Shown here: piece by piece, positions 1 to 12,404 of the stretch | How the letters are laid out: every line of letters starts with the position of its first letter | How positions within the stretch are numbered: position 1 is the stretch's first letter | Assembly (NCBI RefSeq): GCF_018143015.1 | Contig: NC_054740.1 | Span: 74,235,856 to 74,299,855, forward strand | Direction of reading: 5' to 3' | Source: Lytechinus variegatus | Lineage: Eukaryota; Echinodermata; Echinoidea; Temnopleuroida; Toxopneustidae | DNA length: 64,000 nt | The notes under the pieces: model-generated | Databases searched by the model: none | The model's input: the letters and a program-made list of their open reading frames with translations, nothing else | What the model was told of the DNA's origin: nothing | Made by a program: the position numbers and the translations under genes

Positions 1-135
1 TAGGTTTTCACACGCCAATACTTGTTAAGGGGTGCATTTTCAGAAAATGGAAATTACGTGTTTAGGGTGCTTTTCGAGACCCCATGGTCGCGCATGGTAT
101 CCACTCATGAATGGAAGTGGCCCCCCCGGGTTTAT
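1..135 (-). repeat. Dispersed repeat A, copy 1 (cut by window edge)
   Basis: This segment is the near-perfect reverse complement of 18969-19090. Shared words include acacgccaatacttgtta, gtgtttagggtgcttttcg and cgcgcatggtatccactc. A shorter related piece lies at 19485-19530. The family is not recognised by name. The copy begins at or before the window edge. Confidence 0.75.
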
Positions 136-601
136 AGTCCACCAAAGGGAAAGTTGTTCATCAGTGACATCACACATCCTTGTCACATTGCCAATGTGAG
201 GATCTCCATAGCATTAGTGATTGCAATATTCAAATGCTCATAACTTTCTCACTATTTGTCCGATTTTTCTCAAACTCTCTTCATTCTTTTTCTTTGATTT
301 TTCTGTTTCTACACAAGCCTATTTGTTCCAAAGATGTCATTCCCCTTTAAGTTAAACCCGACTTCATAATGCGGGCCACAGTGTCTACAAGATTATTTGT
401 ACATGTACACTAAGTGCATACATACAGCAATGCAAATTGAGAAGCTAAATTATGTTGGCACCAAAAAATTCATAACTTGGCTATCATTCATGTAAAATAA
501 ATTATACAGTATATCGATCATATGAGCGAGGTAAGGATAACCATTATTTTGCACTTGGTTAAAAGTTGTCATCTGTCATGCATGAATGATTATGAAATAT
601 G

Positions 602-998
602 CAGAGCTACCAAGTCTCACGCATTGTGCGTGAGACTCACGCATTCAGGGTCCGTCTCACGATCTCACGCATAGCACCCATTTTTCTCACGCATCGGGAC
701 CCGACAGAAAAAAAAGAGAAAAAGTAGCATTATTCGCCAGATTATACGACTGGCCGACCGCTTTCGCGTCTAGCCCGGCACGCGAGACGAATCGAGAGTG
801 CAGTCAGTGCACAGCTAGTACGTGATACGATGAATAGCGTGCGTGCATCGCATAGTTTTGAAGCCAATTTCTCATGCGCGCGCGTGTTGCGCGCGCGCCT
901 TTTCGCAACGTACGAGTGTAAGTACTGGCCGCGCGCGCACAGAGACGTCGAGTCATGAAAATCTCACGCATAACATTTTTTTTAACTTGGCATCTCTG
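602..998. mobile_element. Short TIR element (397 bp) with ctcacgcat repeats
   Basis: The ends are inverted repeats beginning CAGAG: the left end reads CAGAGCTACCAAGT and the right end reads ACTTGGCATCTCTG. A 6-bp direct repeat AATATG flanks it exactly (596-601 and 999-1004), which fits a target site duplication. The interior carries several ctcacgcat words and a GC-rich run of alternating gcgcgc at 878-900. There is no transposase frame, so it is non-autonomous. The superfamily is uncertain. Confidence 0.6.
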
Positions 999-1004
999 AA
1001 TATG

Positions 1005-2432
1005 AAATGCAATAACGCATATTTTCAGACCTTGCTGTGAGCATTGAAACATACACTGTAGAACACAATGCTTCAATGATCATGAGTTATTTCCTATTTT
1101 TCCTAGAGATGAGATGATCTACTTTCATTTGACATACAATTCTTAATATTTCAATCGGTATTATGGATTTCATAAATGGTTTAAAATGAATTGATGTCTG
1201 ACTGCTAGCTGTTGCCTCATGAACTTTTGTAAATGGGTATAAATTAAATTCATTTTTCTTATTTCATTTCCTGTCAAAATTAATATAAAAAATTAAAAAG
1301 AAAGTAGACCTATGCTTTAATTTGATGTAGGCCTACGCCTACCATTCTTAATATTTCAGTCAGAATTACGCATTTCATAGAGAATTTTACATGTGAATTG
1401 ATGTCTGACTGCATGCTGTTGCCTCATGGACTTTTGTACAGGGGTGTATACATTCATTTTTATTTTCATTTCCTGTCAAAACAATGAAACAGGTGAAAAG
1501 GATCACAATTCAATATGAAATGAAAGCATGTCATCTCGTCTCTCAGAAAAAATAAGAAATATGTCATGAAGCGTAACTCGTGATATTTCAATGATTTCAT
1601 ATTGATAAACTAGAAAGTTATGAAAACCATAATCACACTTAATGAATTATAAATTGCAATTGGCAACTAGGCCCTAGGTGGAAAACAAGACTGCATTTTT
1701 CTCTTTCACATGATATGAAATTAGTCATTATAGTGATTTATACAAATTTTTGAAATACATGTAGTCCATCCACCTATTTTACTGTGTTTTTATTGTACAG
1801 ACTATACAGTGTACAATAATTCTTGAAAAAAAAATGTTTGTCAAATGATTCCTATACAGGATACAGAGTCAGAGGCTGCGATAAATCACAAAAACAAAAT
1901 GCAACTCTAGAAAACCCACTAGGCCTATTTGCAAATTTAACATTCTCTAACAGGAAGGAAAAAATGGCAAACGTTCAGTCAACAGCTATAAACAACCAAC
2001 AAACACGCATAAAAAAACGATTCAAACAGAGCAGAAGCCAGGCAGAAGGCCTTTCCGAATTCCGGGACTCACGCAAAGTTGGTTACCGGATCGAGATCAA
2101 AATGCAGTGGGCTAGCCATGGCCGCGTCTGACTCTTCGATTCGCATCATCATCCTACCTATGCCTAACAAACATTAACTTTTAATAATTTGCGTAACCAA
2201 CTAGGCCTAGATCTACCACTATTTTATCACTATATACAGCACCCAATCACAGGCTCTTCTTTACCTGAATGTTACCAGTAAATAAGGGATCCATTTTCAA
2301 ATACGATTATGGTTACTGTATTCTTCCCGAGGCTATCACGGTCATTCAGTTACCGGTACCCAGTCCACGACTCCCATCAAAATTACCGATACACTGCATG
2401 CATGGGAACGGAGGAGCGGAGCGGCGCGGCGG
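1005..2432. other. Gene-free stretch with a local segmental duplication
   Basis: No gene is recognised. Two related segments of about 135 bp lie head to tail at roughly 1141-1275 and 1346-1480. Both contain gaattgatgtctgactgc, then gttgcctcatg, then atttcctgtcaaaa, about 205 bp apart. The last 150 bases become GC-rich (gagcggagcggcgcggcggc) just before the large foldback insertion. Confidence 0.55.
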
Positions 2433-2438
2433 CTAGTC
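2433..2438. repeat. Target site duplication, left copy (ctagtc)
   Basis: The hexamer ctagtc directly precedes the left terminus AATCAGGGTACTAATGG. The same hexamer follows the mirror-image right terminus at 16756-16761. Confidence 0.7.
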
Positions 2439-3227
2439 AATCAGGGTACTAATGGATAATTCGTTTTTCATACACGAACGTTCAGCGTACAGCGAAAACG
2501 GAAAATCAGTACGTGGTTCGGTCTTTGAAAACAAAAAACGAAATCACAGCGTGAAAACCCGTGCTGTGATTTCGTTTTTGTTGCTCAAAAACAGAATATT
2601 GAAATCAGAAATGTTTTGGGCTCGCTCTGATTTCTCATTTTATATTTGTGTTTTTATGTATCAAAAACAAAACCAGAACACGATTTTCGCTCTGTGACTT
2701 GTGTTTTCATGCATCAAAAACAAAATCAGAACACGCTCTCCGCTCCGTGATTCCGTTTGTAAAAACGAAAACAGCGAAGACGAGATCAGAGACTCCCTAA
2801 TCAGGGTACTAATGGATAATTCGTTTTTCATACCCGTTCAGCGTACAGCGAAAACGGAAAATCAGTACGTGGTTCGGTCTTTGAAAACAAAAAACGAAAT
2901 CACAGCGTGAAAACCCGTGCTGTGATTTCGTTTTTGTTGCTCAAAAACAGAATATTGAAATCAGAAATGTTTTGGGCTCTCTCTGATTTCTCATTTTATA
3001 TTTGTGTTTTTCTGTATCAAAAACGAAACCAGAACACGATTTTCGCTCTGTGACTTGTGTTTTCATGCATCAAAAACAAAATCAGAACACGCTCTCCGCT
3101 CCGTGATTCCGTTTGTAAAAACGAAAACAGCGAAGACGAGATCAGAGACTCCCTTTTCCAGTCCCTGCAACGTGATTTCGTTTTTCGTACAACCTCCAAC
3201 CTACAGGCATATTAAAGAGCGCCCTCC
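2439..3227 (+). repeat. Left outer domain of composite foldback, tandemly duplicated
   Basis: The terminal sequence AATCAGGGTACTAATGG occurs at 2439 and again at 2799, so about 360 bp of outer domain is present twice. Each copy holds a strong hairpin (about 2535-2580): acgaaatcacagc, a short loop with gtgaaaacccgt, then gctgtgatttcgt. Variants of the word gatttcgttttt recur through the domain. Short reading frames here follow repeat structure and are not called as genes. Confidence 0.75.
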
Positions 3228-5009
3228 AGGAGGTGAGGCAAGTTTCAATGGAGGTTTTAATAAACTGTACTCTAAATTATGGTGAAACCAATTTTAAAGG
3301 TGAGGCAAGTTTTAAAGGAAGTTCTTTCTAACCGTACTCCAAATTATGGTGTAGCCAAGTTAAAAGGAGGTGAAGCAAGTTCCAATGGAGTTTGTTATAA
3401 CTGTACTACAAATGACGGTGAAGCCAATTTAAAAGGAGGTGAGGCAAGTTTCAATGGAGGTTTTTAAAAAGAATATATTGTACTGCACATGATGGTGAAT
3501 CCAGTTTAAATGGAGGTGAGGCAGGTTTCAATGGAGGTTTTTAAAAAGAAAAAACTGTAACGGTATTTTGGTGAAACCAATTTTAAAGGAGGTGAGGCAA
3601 GTTTTAAAGGAAGTTTTTTATAACCGTACTCCAAATTATGGTGTAGCCAATTTAAAAGGAGGTGAGGAAAGTTCCAATGAAGTTTTTCATAACTGTACTA
3701 CAAATGATGGTGAAGCCAATTGAAAAGGAGGTGAGGCAAGTTTCAATGGAGGTTTTTTAAAAAGAATAAACTGTACCACACATTATGGTGAAGCCAGTTT
3801 GAAAGGAGGTGAGGCAAGTTTCAATGGAGGTTTTTTAAAAAGAATAAACTGTACCACACATTATGGTGAAGCCAGTTTAAAAGGAGGTGAGGCAAGTTTC
3901 AATGGAGGTTTTTTAAAAAGAATAAACTGTACCACACAAATTCTGTTGAAGCCAGTTTTAAAGGAGGTGAGGCAAGTTTTAATGGAGGTTTTTATAATTG
4001 TACTCTAAATTATGGTGAAGCCAATTTAAATGGAGGTGAGGCAGGTTTCAATGGAGCTCAGTTTTTTAAAAAGAATAAACTGTACCACACATTATGGTGA
4101 AGCCACTTTAAAAGGAGGTGAGGCAAGTTTTAAAGGAAGTTCTTTCTAACCGTACTCCAAATTATGGTGTAGCCAAGTTAAAAGGAGGTGAGGCAAGTTT
4201 CAATGGAGGTTTTTTAAAAAGAATAAACTGTACCACACATTATGGTGGTCGAAGCCAGTTTAAAAGGAGGTGAGGCTAGTTTCAATGGAGTTTTTTTTTA
4301 AAGAATAAACTGTACCACACATATTATGTTGAAGCCAGTTTAAAAGGAAGTGAGGCAAGTTTCAATGGAGGTTTTGAAAAAGAATGAATTGTACTACACA
4401 TGATGGTGAAGCCAGTTTAAATGGAGGTGAGGCAGGTTTCAATGGAGGTTTTTTAAAAAGAACAAATTATGGTGTAGCCAATTTAAAAGGAGGTGAGGCA
4501 AGTTTCAATGGAGGTTTTTATAACTGTACTCTAAATTATGTTGAAGCCAATTTAAAAGGAGGTGAGGCAATTTCAATGGAGGTTTTCTTTTAATAGAATT
4601 AAATGTATTACACATTATGGTGAAGCCAGTTTAAATGAAGGCGAGGCAAGTTTCAATTAATGGAGGTTTTTTAAAAAGAATAAACTGTACCGGTATTATG
4701 GTGAAACCAATTTTAAAGGAGGTGAGGCAAGTTTTAAAGGAAGTTTTTTATAACCTTACTACAAATGATGGTGAAGCCAATTGAAAAGGAGGTGAGGCAA
4801 GTTTCAATGTAGGTTTTTGAAAGGAATAATTTATGGTGAAGCCAGTTTGAAAGGAGGTGAGGCAAGTTTCAATGGAGATTTTTAAAAAGAAAAAACTGTA
4901 CTGGTATTATTTAAAGGAGGTGAGGCAAGTTTTAAAGGAAGTTCTTTATAACCGTACTCCAAATTATGGTGAAGCCAATTTAAAAGGAGGTGAGGCAAAT
5001 TTCAATGGA
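3228..5009 (+). repeat. Plus-oriented repeat array, unit 1 left arm
   Basis: About two dozen head-to-tail repeats of roughly 65-80 bp. Each carries ggaggtgaggcaagttt, then caatggaggttttt, then either aagaataaactgtaccaca or ataactgtactctaaatta, then atggtgaagccaa/gttt. The two alternating subtypes differ in length. It is complementary to the array at 5210-7532. Confidence 0.85.
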
Positions 5010-5209
5010 CACACTTGAAAAAGCCATCTTGTAGCTTCTTGTCAACTTCTTGATTCACAATCACGCACGTGGTAGTATAAAAAAATGCCTGCACTGTATG
5101 TACTGACTCGATGCAAGCGCTGCGTTCACGTGTATAATTATCGTGAAGGGTGCTCTTTAATATTGCCTGTAGCTCATACAAAAAAACCAAATCATGGTGC
5201 AGGAAGTGG
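5010..5209 (-). repeat. Loop module of hairpin unit 1 (inverted orientation)
   Basis: A non-array spacer separates the two arms. It matches the loops of units 2 and 3 (9637-9838, 14133-14335) only as its reverse complement. An open frame of 62 codons runs through it on the minus strand (5002-5190) and recurs in the other two loops with a few changes. No protein family is recognised in that frame. Confidence 0.75.
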
Positions 5210-7532
5210 AACCTCCATTGAAACTTGCCTCACCTCCTTTTAAACTGTCTGCACCATAATGTGTGGTACAGTTTATTCCTTTTAAGAAACCTACATTGAA
5301 ACTTTCCTCACCTCCTTTTCAATTGGCTTCACACTCATGTGTAGTACAGTTATAAAAAAAACTCCATTGGCACTTGCCTCACCTCCTTTTAAATTGGCTA
5401 CACCATAATTTGGAGTACGGTTATAAAAAACTTCCTTTAAAACTTGCCTCACCTCCTTTAAAATTGGTTTCACTATAATACCGGTACAGTTCTTTCTTTT
5501 TAAACATCTCCATTGAAACTTGCCTCACCTCCTTTTAAACTGGCTTCACCATAATGTGTGGTACAGTTTATTCTTTTTAAAAAACCTCCATTGAAACTTG
5601 CCTCACCTCCTTTCAAACTGGCTTCACCATAATTAAGAGTACAGTAATAAAAACCTCCATTAAAACTTGCCTCAACTCCTTTTAAACTGGCTTCAACATA
5701 ATATGTGTGGTACAGTTTATTCTTTTGAAAAAAACTCCATTGAAACTTGCCTCACCTCCTTTTAAAGTGGCTTCACCATAATGTGTGGTACAGCTTATTC
5801 TTTTTGAAAAACTGAGCTCCATTGAAACCTGCCTCACCTCCATTTAAATTGGCTTCAACATAATATGTGTGGTACAGTTTATTCTTTTTAAAAAACCTCC
5901 ATTGAAACTTGCCTCACCTCCTTTCAAACTGGCTTCACCATAATTTAGAGTAGTTATAAAAACCTCCATTAAAACTTGCCTCACCTCCTTTTTTTAAAAC
6001 TGGCTTCAACATAATATGTGTGGTACAGTTTATTCTTTTTAAAAAACCTCCATTGAAACTTGCCTCACCTCTTTTCAAACTGGCTTCACCATAATGTGTG
6101 GTACAGTTTATTTTATTCTTTTTAGAAAACCTCCATTGAAACTTGCCTTACCTCCATTCAAATTGGCTTCACCATAATTTAGAGTACAGTTAACCTCCAT
6201 TGAAACTTGCCTAGCTCGCCTCCTTTTAAACTGGCTTCACTATAATGTGTAGTACAGTTTATTCTTTTGAAAAAAACTCCATTGAAACTTGCCTCACCTC
6301 CTTTTAAAGTGGCTTCACCATAATGTGTGGTACAGCTTATTCTTTTTGAAAAACTGAGCTCCATTGAAACCTGCCTCACCTCCATTTAAATTGGCTTCAC
6401 CATAATTTAGAGTACAATTATAAAAACCTCCATTGAAACTTGCCTCACCTCCTTTAAAACTGGGTTAAACATAATATGTGTGGTACAGTTTATTCTTTTT
6501 AAAAAAACCTCCATTGAAACTTGCCTCACCTCCTTTTAAACTGGCTTCACCATAATGTGTGGTACAGTTTATTCTTTTTAAAAAACCTCCATTGAAACTT
6601 GCCTCACCTCCTTTTAAACTGGCTTCACCATAATGTGTGGTACAGTTTATTCTTTTTAAAAAACCTCCATTGAAACTTGCCTCACCTCCTTTCAAACTGG
6701 CTTCACCATAATGTGTGGTACAGTTTATTCTTTTTAAAAAAACCTCCATTGAAACTTGCCTCACCTCCTTTCAAACTGGCTTCACCATAATGTGTGGTAC
6801 AGTTTATTCTTTTTAAAAAACCTCCATTGAAACTTGCCTCACCTCCATTCAAATTGGCTTCACCATAATTTAGAGTATGTTATAAAAACCTCCATTGAAA
6901 CTTGCCTCGCCTCCATTTAAACTGGTGCCGCTTCACCATAATGTGTAGTACAGTTTATTCGAAAAAACCTCCATTGAAACTTGCCTCACCTCCATTCAAA
7001 TTGGCTTCACCATAATTTAGAGTATGTTATAAAAACCTCCATTGAAACTTGCCTCGCCTCCATTTAAACTGGTGCCGCTTCACCATAATGTGTAGTACAG
7101 TTTATTCGAAAAAACCTCCATTGAAACCTGCCTCACCTCCATTTAAATTGGCTTTACCATAATTTAGAGTACAGTTATAAAAACCTCCATTGAAACTTGC
7201 CTAGCTCACCATCTTTTAAACTAGCTGGCTTCACTATAATGTGTAGTAGGCCTACATAGTTTATTATTTTGAAAAAAACCTCCATTGAAACTTGCCTCAC
7301 CTCCTTTTAAACTGGCTTCCCCATAATGTGTGGTACAGTTGATTCTTTTTAAATAACTGAGCTTCATTGAAACCTGCATGCCTCACCTCCATTTAAATTG
7401 GCTTCAACATAATCTAGAGTACAGTTATAAAAACCTCCATTGAAACTTGCCTCACCTCCTTTTAAACTGGCTTCAACATAATATGTGTGGTACAGTTTAT
7501 TAAAATCTCCATTGAAACTTGCCTCACCTCCT
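5210..7532 (-). repeat. Minus-oriented repeat array, unit 1 right arm
   Basis: The same 65-80 bp repeats as the left arm, in reverse complement (acttgcctcacctcc, then attggcttcaccataat, then gtgtggtacagtttattc). The segment next to the loop (5210-5500) is the reverse complement of sequence found in the plus arm of unit 2 near 8560-8720. Confidence 0.85.
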
Positions 7533-7906
7533 GGAGGGCGCTCTTTAATATGCCTGTAGGTTGTACGAAAAACGAAATCACGTTGCAGGGACTGGAAAAG
7601 GGAGTCTCTGATCTCGTCTTCGCTGCTTTCGTTTTTACAAACGGAATCACGGAGCGGAGAGCGAAAATCGTGTTCTGGTTTTGTTTTTGATACATAAAAA
7701 CACAAATATAAAATGAGAAATCAGAGAGAGCCCAAAACATTTCTGATTTCCTATTCTGTTTTTGATCAACAAAAACGAAATCACAGCACGGGTTTTCACG
7801 CTGTGATTTCGTTTTTTGTTTTCAAAGACCGAACCACGTACTGATTTTCCGTTTTCGCTGTACGCTGAACGGGTATGAAAAACGAATTATCCATTAGTAC
7901 CCTGAT
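7533..7906 (-). repeat. Right outer domain of unit 1
   Basis: Reverse complement of the left outer domain, ending in ccattagtaccctgat. It is followed at once by actcccttttccagtcc, an internal left-domain sequence (compare 3148 onward), so the next unit starts without its own terminal segment. Confidence 0.75.
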
Positions 7907-10900
7907 ACTCCCTTTTCCAGTCCCTGCAACGTGATTTCGTTTTTCGTACAACCTCCAACCTACAGGCATATTAAAGAGCGCCCTCCAGGAGGTGAGGCAA
8001 GTTTCAATGGAGGTTTTAATAAACTGTACCACACATATTATGTTGAAGCCAGTTTAAAAGGAGGTGAGGCAAGTTTCAATGGAGGTTTTTATAACTGTAC
8101 TCTAAATTATGTTGAAGCCAATTTAAATGGAGGTGAGGCAGGTTTCAATGGAGCTCAGTTTTTTAAAAAGAATAAACTGTACCACACATTATGGTGAAGC
8201 CACTTTAAAAGGAGGTGAGGCAAGTTTCAATGGAGATTTTTATAACTGTACTCTAAATTATGGTGAAACCAATTTTAAAGGTGAGGCAAGTTTTAAAGGA
8301 AGTTCTTTCTAACCGTACTCCAAATTATGGTGTAGCCAAGTTAAAAGGAGGTGAGGCAAGTTCCAATGGAGTTTGTTATAACTGTACTACAAATGATGGT
8401 GAATCCAGTTTAAATGGAGGTGAGGCAGGTTTCAATGGAGGTTTTTAAAAAGAAAAAACTGTAACGGTATTATGGTGAAACCAATTTTAAAGGAGGTGAG
8501 GCAAGTTTTAAAGGAAGTTTTTATAACCGTACTCCAAATTATGGTGTAGCCAATTTAAAAGGAGGTGAGGAAAGTTCCAATGAAGTTTTTCATAACTGTA
8601 CTACAAATGATGGTGAAGCCAATTGAAAAGGAGGTGAGGAAAGTTTCAATGTGTAGGTTTCTTAAAAGGAATAAACTGTACCACACATTATGGTGCAGAC
8701 AGTTTAAAAGGAGGTGAGGCAAGTTTCAATGGAGGTTTTTTAAAAAGAATAAACTGTACCACACAAATTCTGTTGAAGCCAGTTTTAAAGGAGGTGAGGC
8801 AAGTTTCAATGGAGGTTTTTATAATTGTACTCTAAATTATGGTGAAGCCAATTTAAATGGAGGTGAGGCAGGTTTCAATGGAGCTCAGTTTTTTAAAAAG
8901 AATCAACTGTACCACACATTATGGTGAAGCCACTTTAAAAGGAGGTGAGGCAAGTTTCAATGGAGATTTTTATAACTGTACTCTAAATTATGGTGAAACC
9001 AATTTTAAAGGAGGTGAGGCAAGTTTTAAAGGAAGTTCTTTCTAACCGTACTCCAAATTATGGTGTAGCCAAGTTAAAAGGAGGTGAGGCAAGTTCCAAT
9101 GGAGTTTGTTATAACTGTACTACAAATGATGGTGAAGCCAATTTAAAAGGAGGTGAGGCAAGTTTCAATGGAGGTTTTTAAAAAGAATATATTGTACTGC
9201 ACATGATAGTGAATCCAGTTTAAATGGAGGTGAGGCAGGTTTCAATGGAGGTTTTTAAAAAGAAAAAACTGTACCGGTATATTATGGTGAAACCAATTTT
9301 AAAGGAGGTGAGGCAAGTTTTAAAGGAAGTTCTTTCTAACCGTACTCCAAATTATGGTGTAGCCAAGTTAAAAGGAGGTGAGGCAAGTTTCAATGGAGGT
9401 TTTTTAAAAAGAATAAACTGTACCACACATTATGGTGGTCGAAGCCAGTTTAAAAGGAGGTGAGGCTAGTTTCAATGGAGTTTTTTTTTTAAAGAATAAA
9501 CTGTACCACACATATTATGTTGAAGCCAGTTTAAAAGGAAGTGAGGCAAGTTTCAATGGAGGTTTTAATAAACTGTACCACACATATTATGTTGAAGCCA
9601 GTTTAAAAGGAGGTGAGGCAAGTTTCAATGGAGGTTCCACTTCCTGCACCATGATTTGGTTTTTTTGTATGAGCTACAGGCAATATTAAAGAGCACCCTT
9701 CACGATAATTATACACGTGAACGCAGCGATTTCATCGAGTCAATACATACAGTGCAGGCATTTTTTCATACTACCACGTGCGTGATTGTGAATCAAGAAG
9801 TTGACAAGAAGCTACAAGATGGCTTTTTCAAGTGTGTCCATTGAAACTTGCCTCACCTCCTTTTAAATTGGCTTCACCATAATTTGGAGTACGGTTATAA
9901 AGAACTTCCTTTAAAACTTGCCTCACCTCCTTTAAATAATACCAGTACAGTTTTTTCTTTTTAAAAATCTCCATTGAAACTTGCCTCACCTCCTTTCAAA
10001 CTGGCTTCACCATAAATTATTCTTTTCAAAAACCTACATTGAAACTTGCCTCACCTCCTTTTCAATTGGCTTCACCATCATTTGTAGTACGGTTATAAAA
10101 AACTTCCTTTAAAACTTGCCTCACCTCCTTTAAAATTGGTTTCACCATAATACCGGTACAGTTTATTCTTTTTAAAAAACCTCCATTAATTGAAACTTGC
10201 CTCGCCTTCATTTAAACTGGCTTCACCATAATGTGTAATACATTTAATTCTATTAAAAGAAAACCTCCATTGAAATTGCCTCACCTCCTTTTAAATTGGC
10301 TTCAACATAATTTAGAGTACAGTTATAAAAACCTCCATTGAAACTTGCCTCACCTCCTTTTAAATTGGCTACACCATAATTTGTTCTTTTTAAAAAACCT
10401 CCATTGAAACCTGCCTCACCTCCATTTAAACTGGCTTCACCATCATGTGTAGTACAATTCATTCTTTTTCAAAACCTCCATTGAAACTTGCCTCACTTCC
10501 TTTTAACTGGCTTCAACATAATATGTGTGGTACAGTTTATTCTTTAAAAAAAAAAACTCCATTGAAACTAGCCTCACCTCCTTTTAAACTGGCTTCGACC
10601 ACCATAATGTGTGGTACAGTTTATTCTTTTTAAAAAACCTCCATTGAAACTTGCCTCACCTCCTTTCAAACTGGCTTCACCATAATGTGCAGTTTATTCT
10701 ATTTAAAAAACCTCGATCCATTGAAACTTGCCTTAGCTGCATTTAAACTGGCTTCACCATAATGTGTACAGTTTATTCTTTTGAAAAAACCTCCATTGAA
10801 ACTAATTGCCTCAATTCCTTTTATGGCTTCATCATAATGTGTGATACAGTTTATTCTTTTTAAAAAACCTCCATTGAAACTTGCCTCACCTCCATTCAAA

Positions 10901-12404
10901 TTGGCTTCACCATAATTTAGAGTACAGTTATAAAAACCTCCATTGAAACTTGCCTCACCTCCTTTCAAACTGGCTTCACCATAATGTGTGGTACAGTTTA
11001 TTCTTTTTAAAAAACCTCCATTGAAACTTGCCTCACCTCCTTTCAAACTGGCTTCACCATAATGTGTGGTACATGCAGTTTATTCTTTTTAAAAAACCTC
11101 CATTGAAACTTGCCTCACCTCCTTTCAAACTGGCTTCACCATAATGTGTGGTACATGCAGTTTATTCTTTTTAAAAAACCTCCATTGAAACTTGCCTCAC
11201 CTCCATTCAAATTGGCTTCACCATAATTTAGAGTATGTTATAAAAACCTCCATTGAAACTTGCCTCGCCTCCATTTAAACTGGTGCCGCTTCACCATAAT
11301 GTGTAGTACAGTTTATTCGAAAAAACCTCCATTGAAACTTGCCTCACCTCCATTCAAATTGGCTTCACCATAATTTAGAGTATGTTATAAAAACCTCCAT
11401 TGAAACTTGCCTCGCCTCCATTTAAACTGGTGCCGCTTCACCATAATGTGTAGTACAGTTTATTCGAAAAAACCTCCATTGAAACCTGCCTCACCTCCAT
11501 TTAAATTGGCTTTACCATAATTTAGAGTACAGTTATAAAAACCTCCATTGAAACTTGCCTAGCTCACCATCTTTTAAACTAGCTGGCTTCACTATAATGT
11601 GTAGTAGGCCTACATAGTTTATTATTTTGAAAAAAACCTCCATTGAAACTTGCCTCACCTCCTTTTAAACTGGCTTCACCATAATGTGTGGTACAGTTGA
11701 TTCTTTTTAAATAACTGAGCTTCATTGAAACCTGCATGCCTCACCTCCATTTAAATTGGCTTCAACATAATTTAGAGTACAGTTATAAAAACCTCCATTG
11801 AAACTTGCCTCACCTCCTTTTAAACTGGTGCCGCTTCACCATAATGTGTAGTACAGTTTATTCGAAAAAACCTCCATTGAAACTTGCCTCACCTCCATTC
11901 AAATTGGCTTCACCATAATTTAGAGTATGTTATAAAAACCTCCATTGAAACTTGCCTCGCCTCCATTTAAACTGGCTTCAACATAATATGTGTGGTACAG
12001 TTTATTAAAATCTCCATTGAAACTTGCCTCACCTCCTGGAGGGCGCTCTTTAATATGCCTGTAGGTTGTACGAAAAACGAAATCACGTTGCAGGGACTGG
12101 AAAAGGGAGTCTCTGATCTCGTCTTCGCTGCTTTCGTTTTTACAAACGGAATCACGGAGCGGAGAGCGTGTTCTGGTTTTGTTTTTGATACATAAAAACA
12201 CAAATATAAAATGAGAAATCAGAGAGAGCCCAAAACATTTCTGATTTCCTATTCTGTTTTTGATCAACAAAAACGAAATCACAGCACGGGTTTTCACGCT
12301 GTGATTTCGTTTTTTGTTTTCAAAGACCGAACCACGTACTGATTTTCCGTTTTCGCTGTACGCTGAACGGGTATGAAAAACGAATTATCCATTAGTACCC
12401 TGAT
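7907..12404. repeat. Hairpin unit 2 of composite foldback (4498 bp)
   Basis: Plus array 7987-9636, loop 9637-9838, minus array 9839-12038, right outer domain 12039-12404. It is repeated head to tail as unit 3 with a period of 4498 bp over its left half and very few differences visible. The unit is one long interrupted palindrome. Confidence 0.8.
9637..9838 (+). repeat. Loop module of hairpin unit 2
   Basis: The spacer between opposing arrays contains gctacaggcaatattaaaga, which closely resembles the outer-domain/array junction sequence ctacaggcatattaaagag (7961-7979). A 62-codon frame (9656-9844, +) is shared with the other loops. The product, if any, is unknown. Confidence 0.7.
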
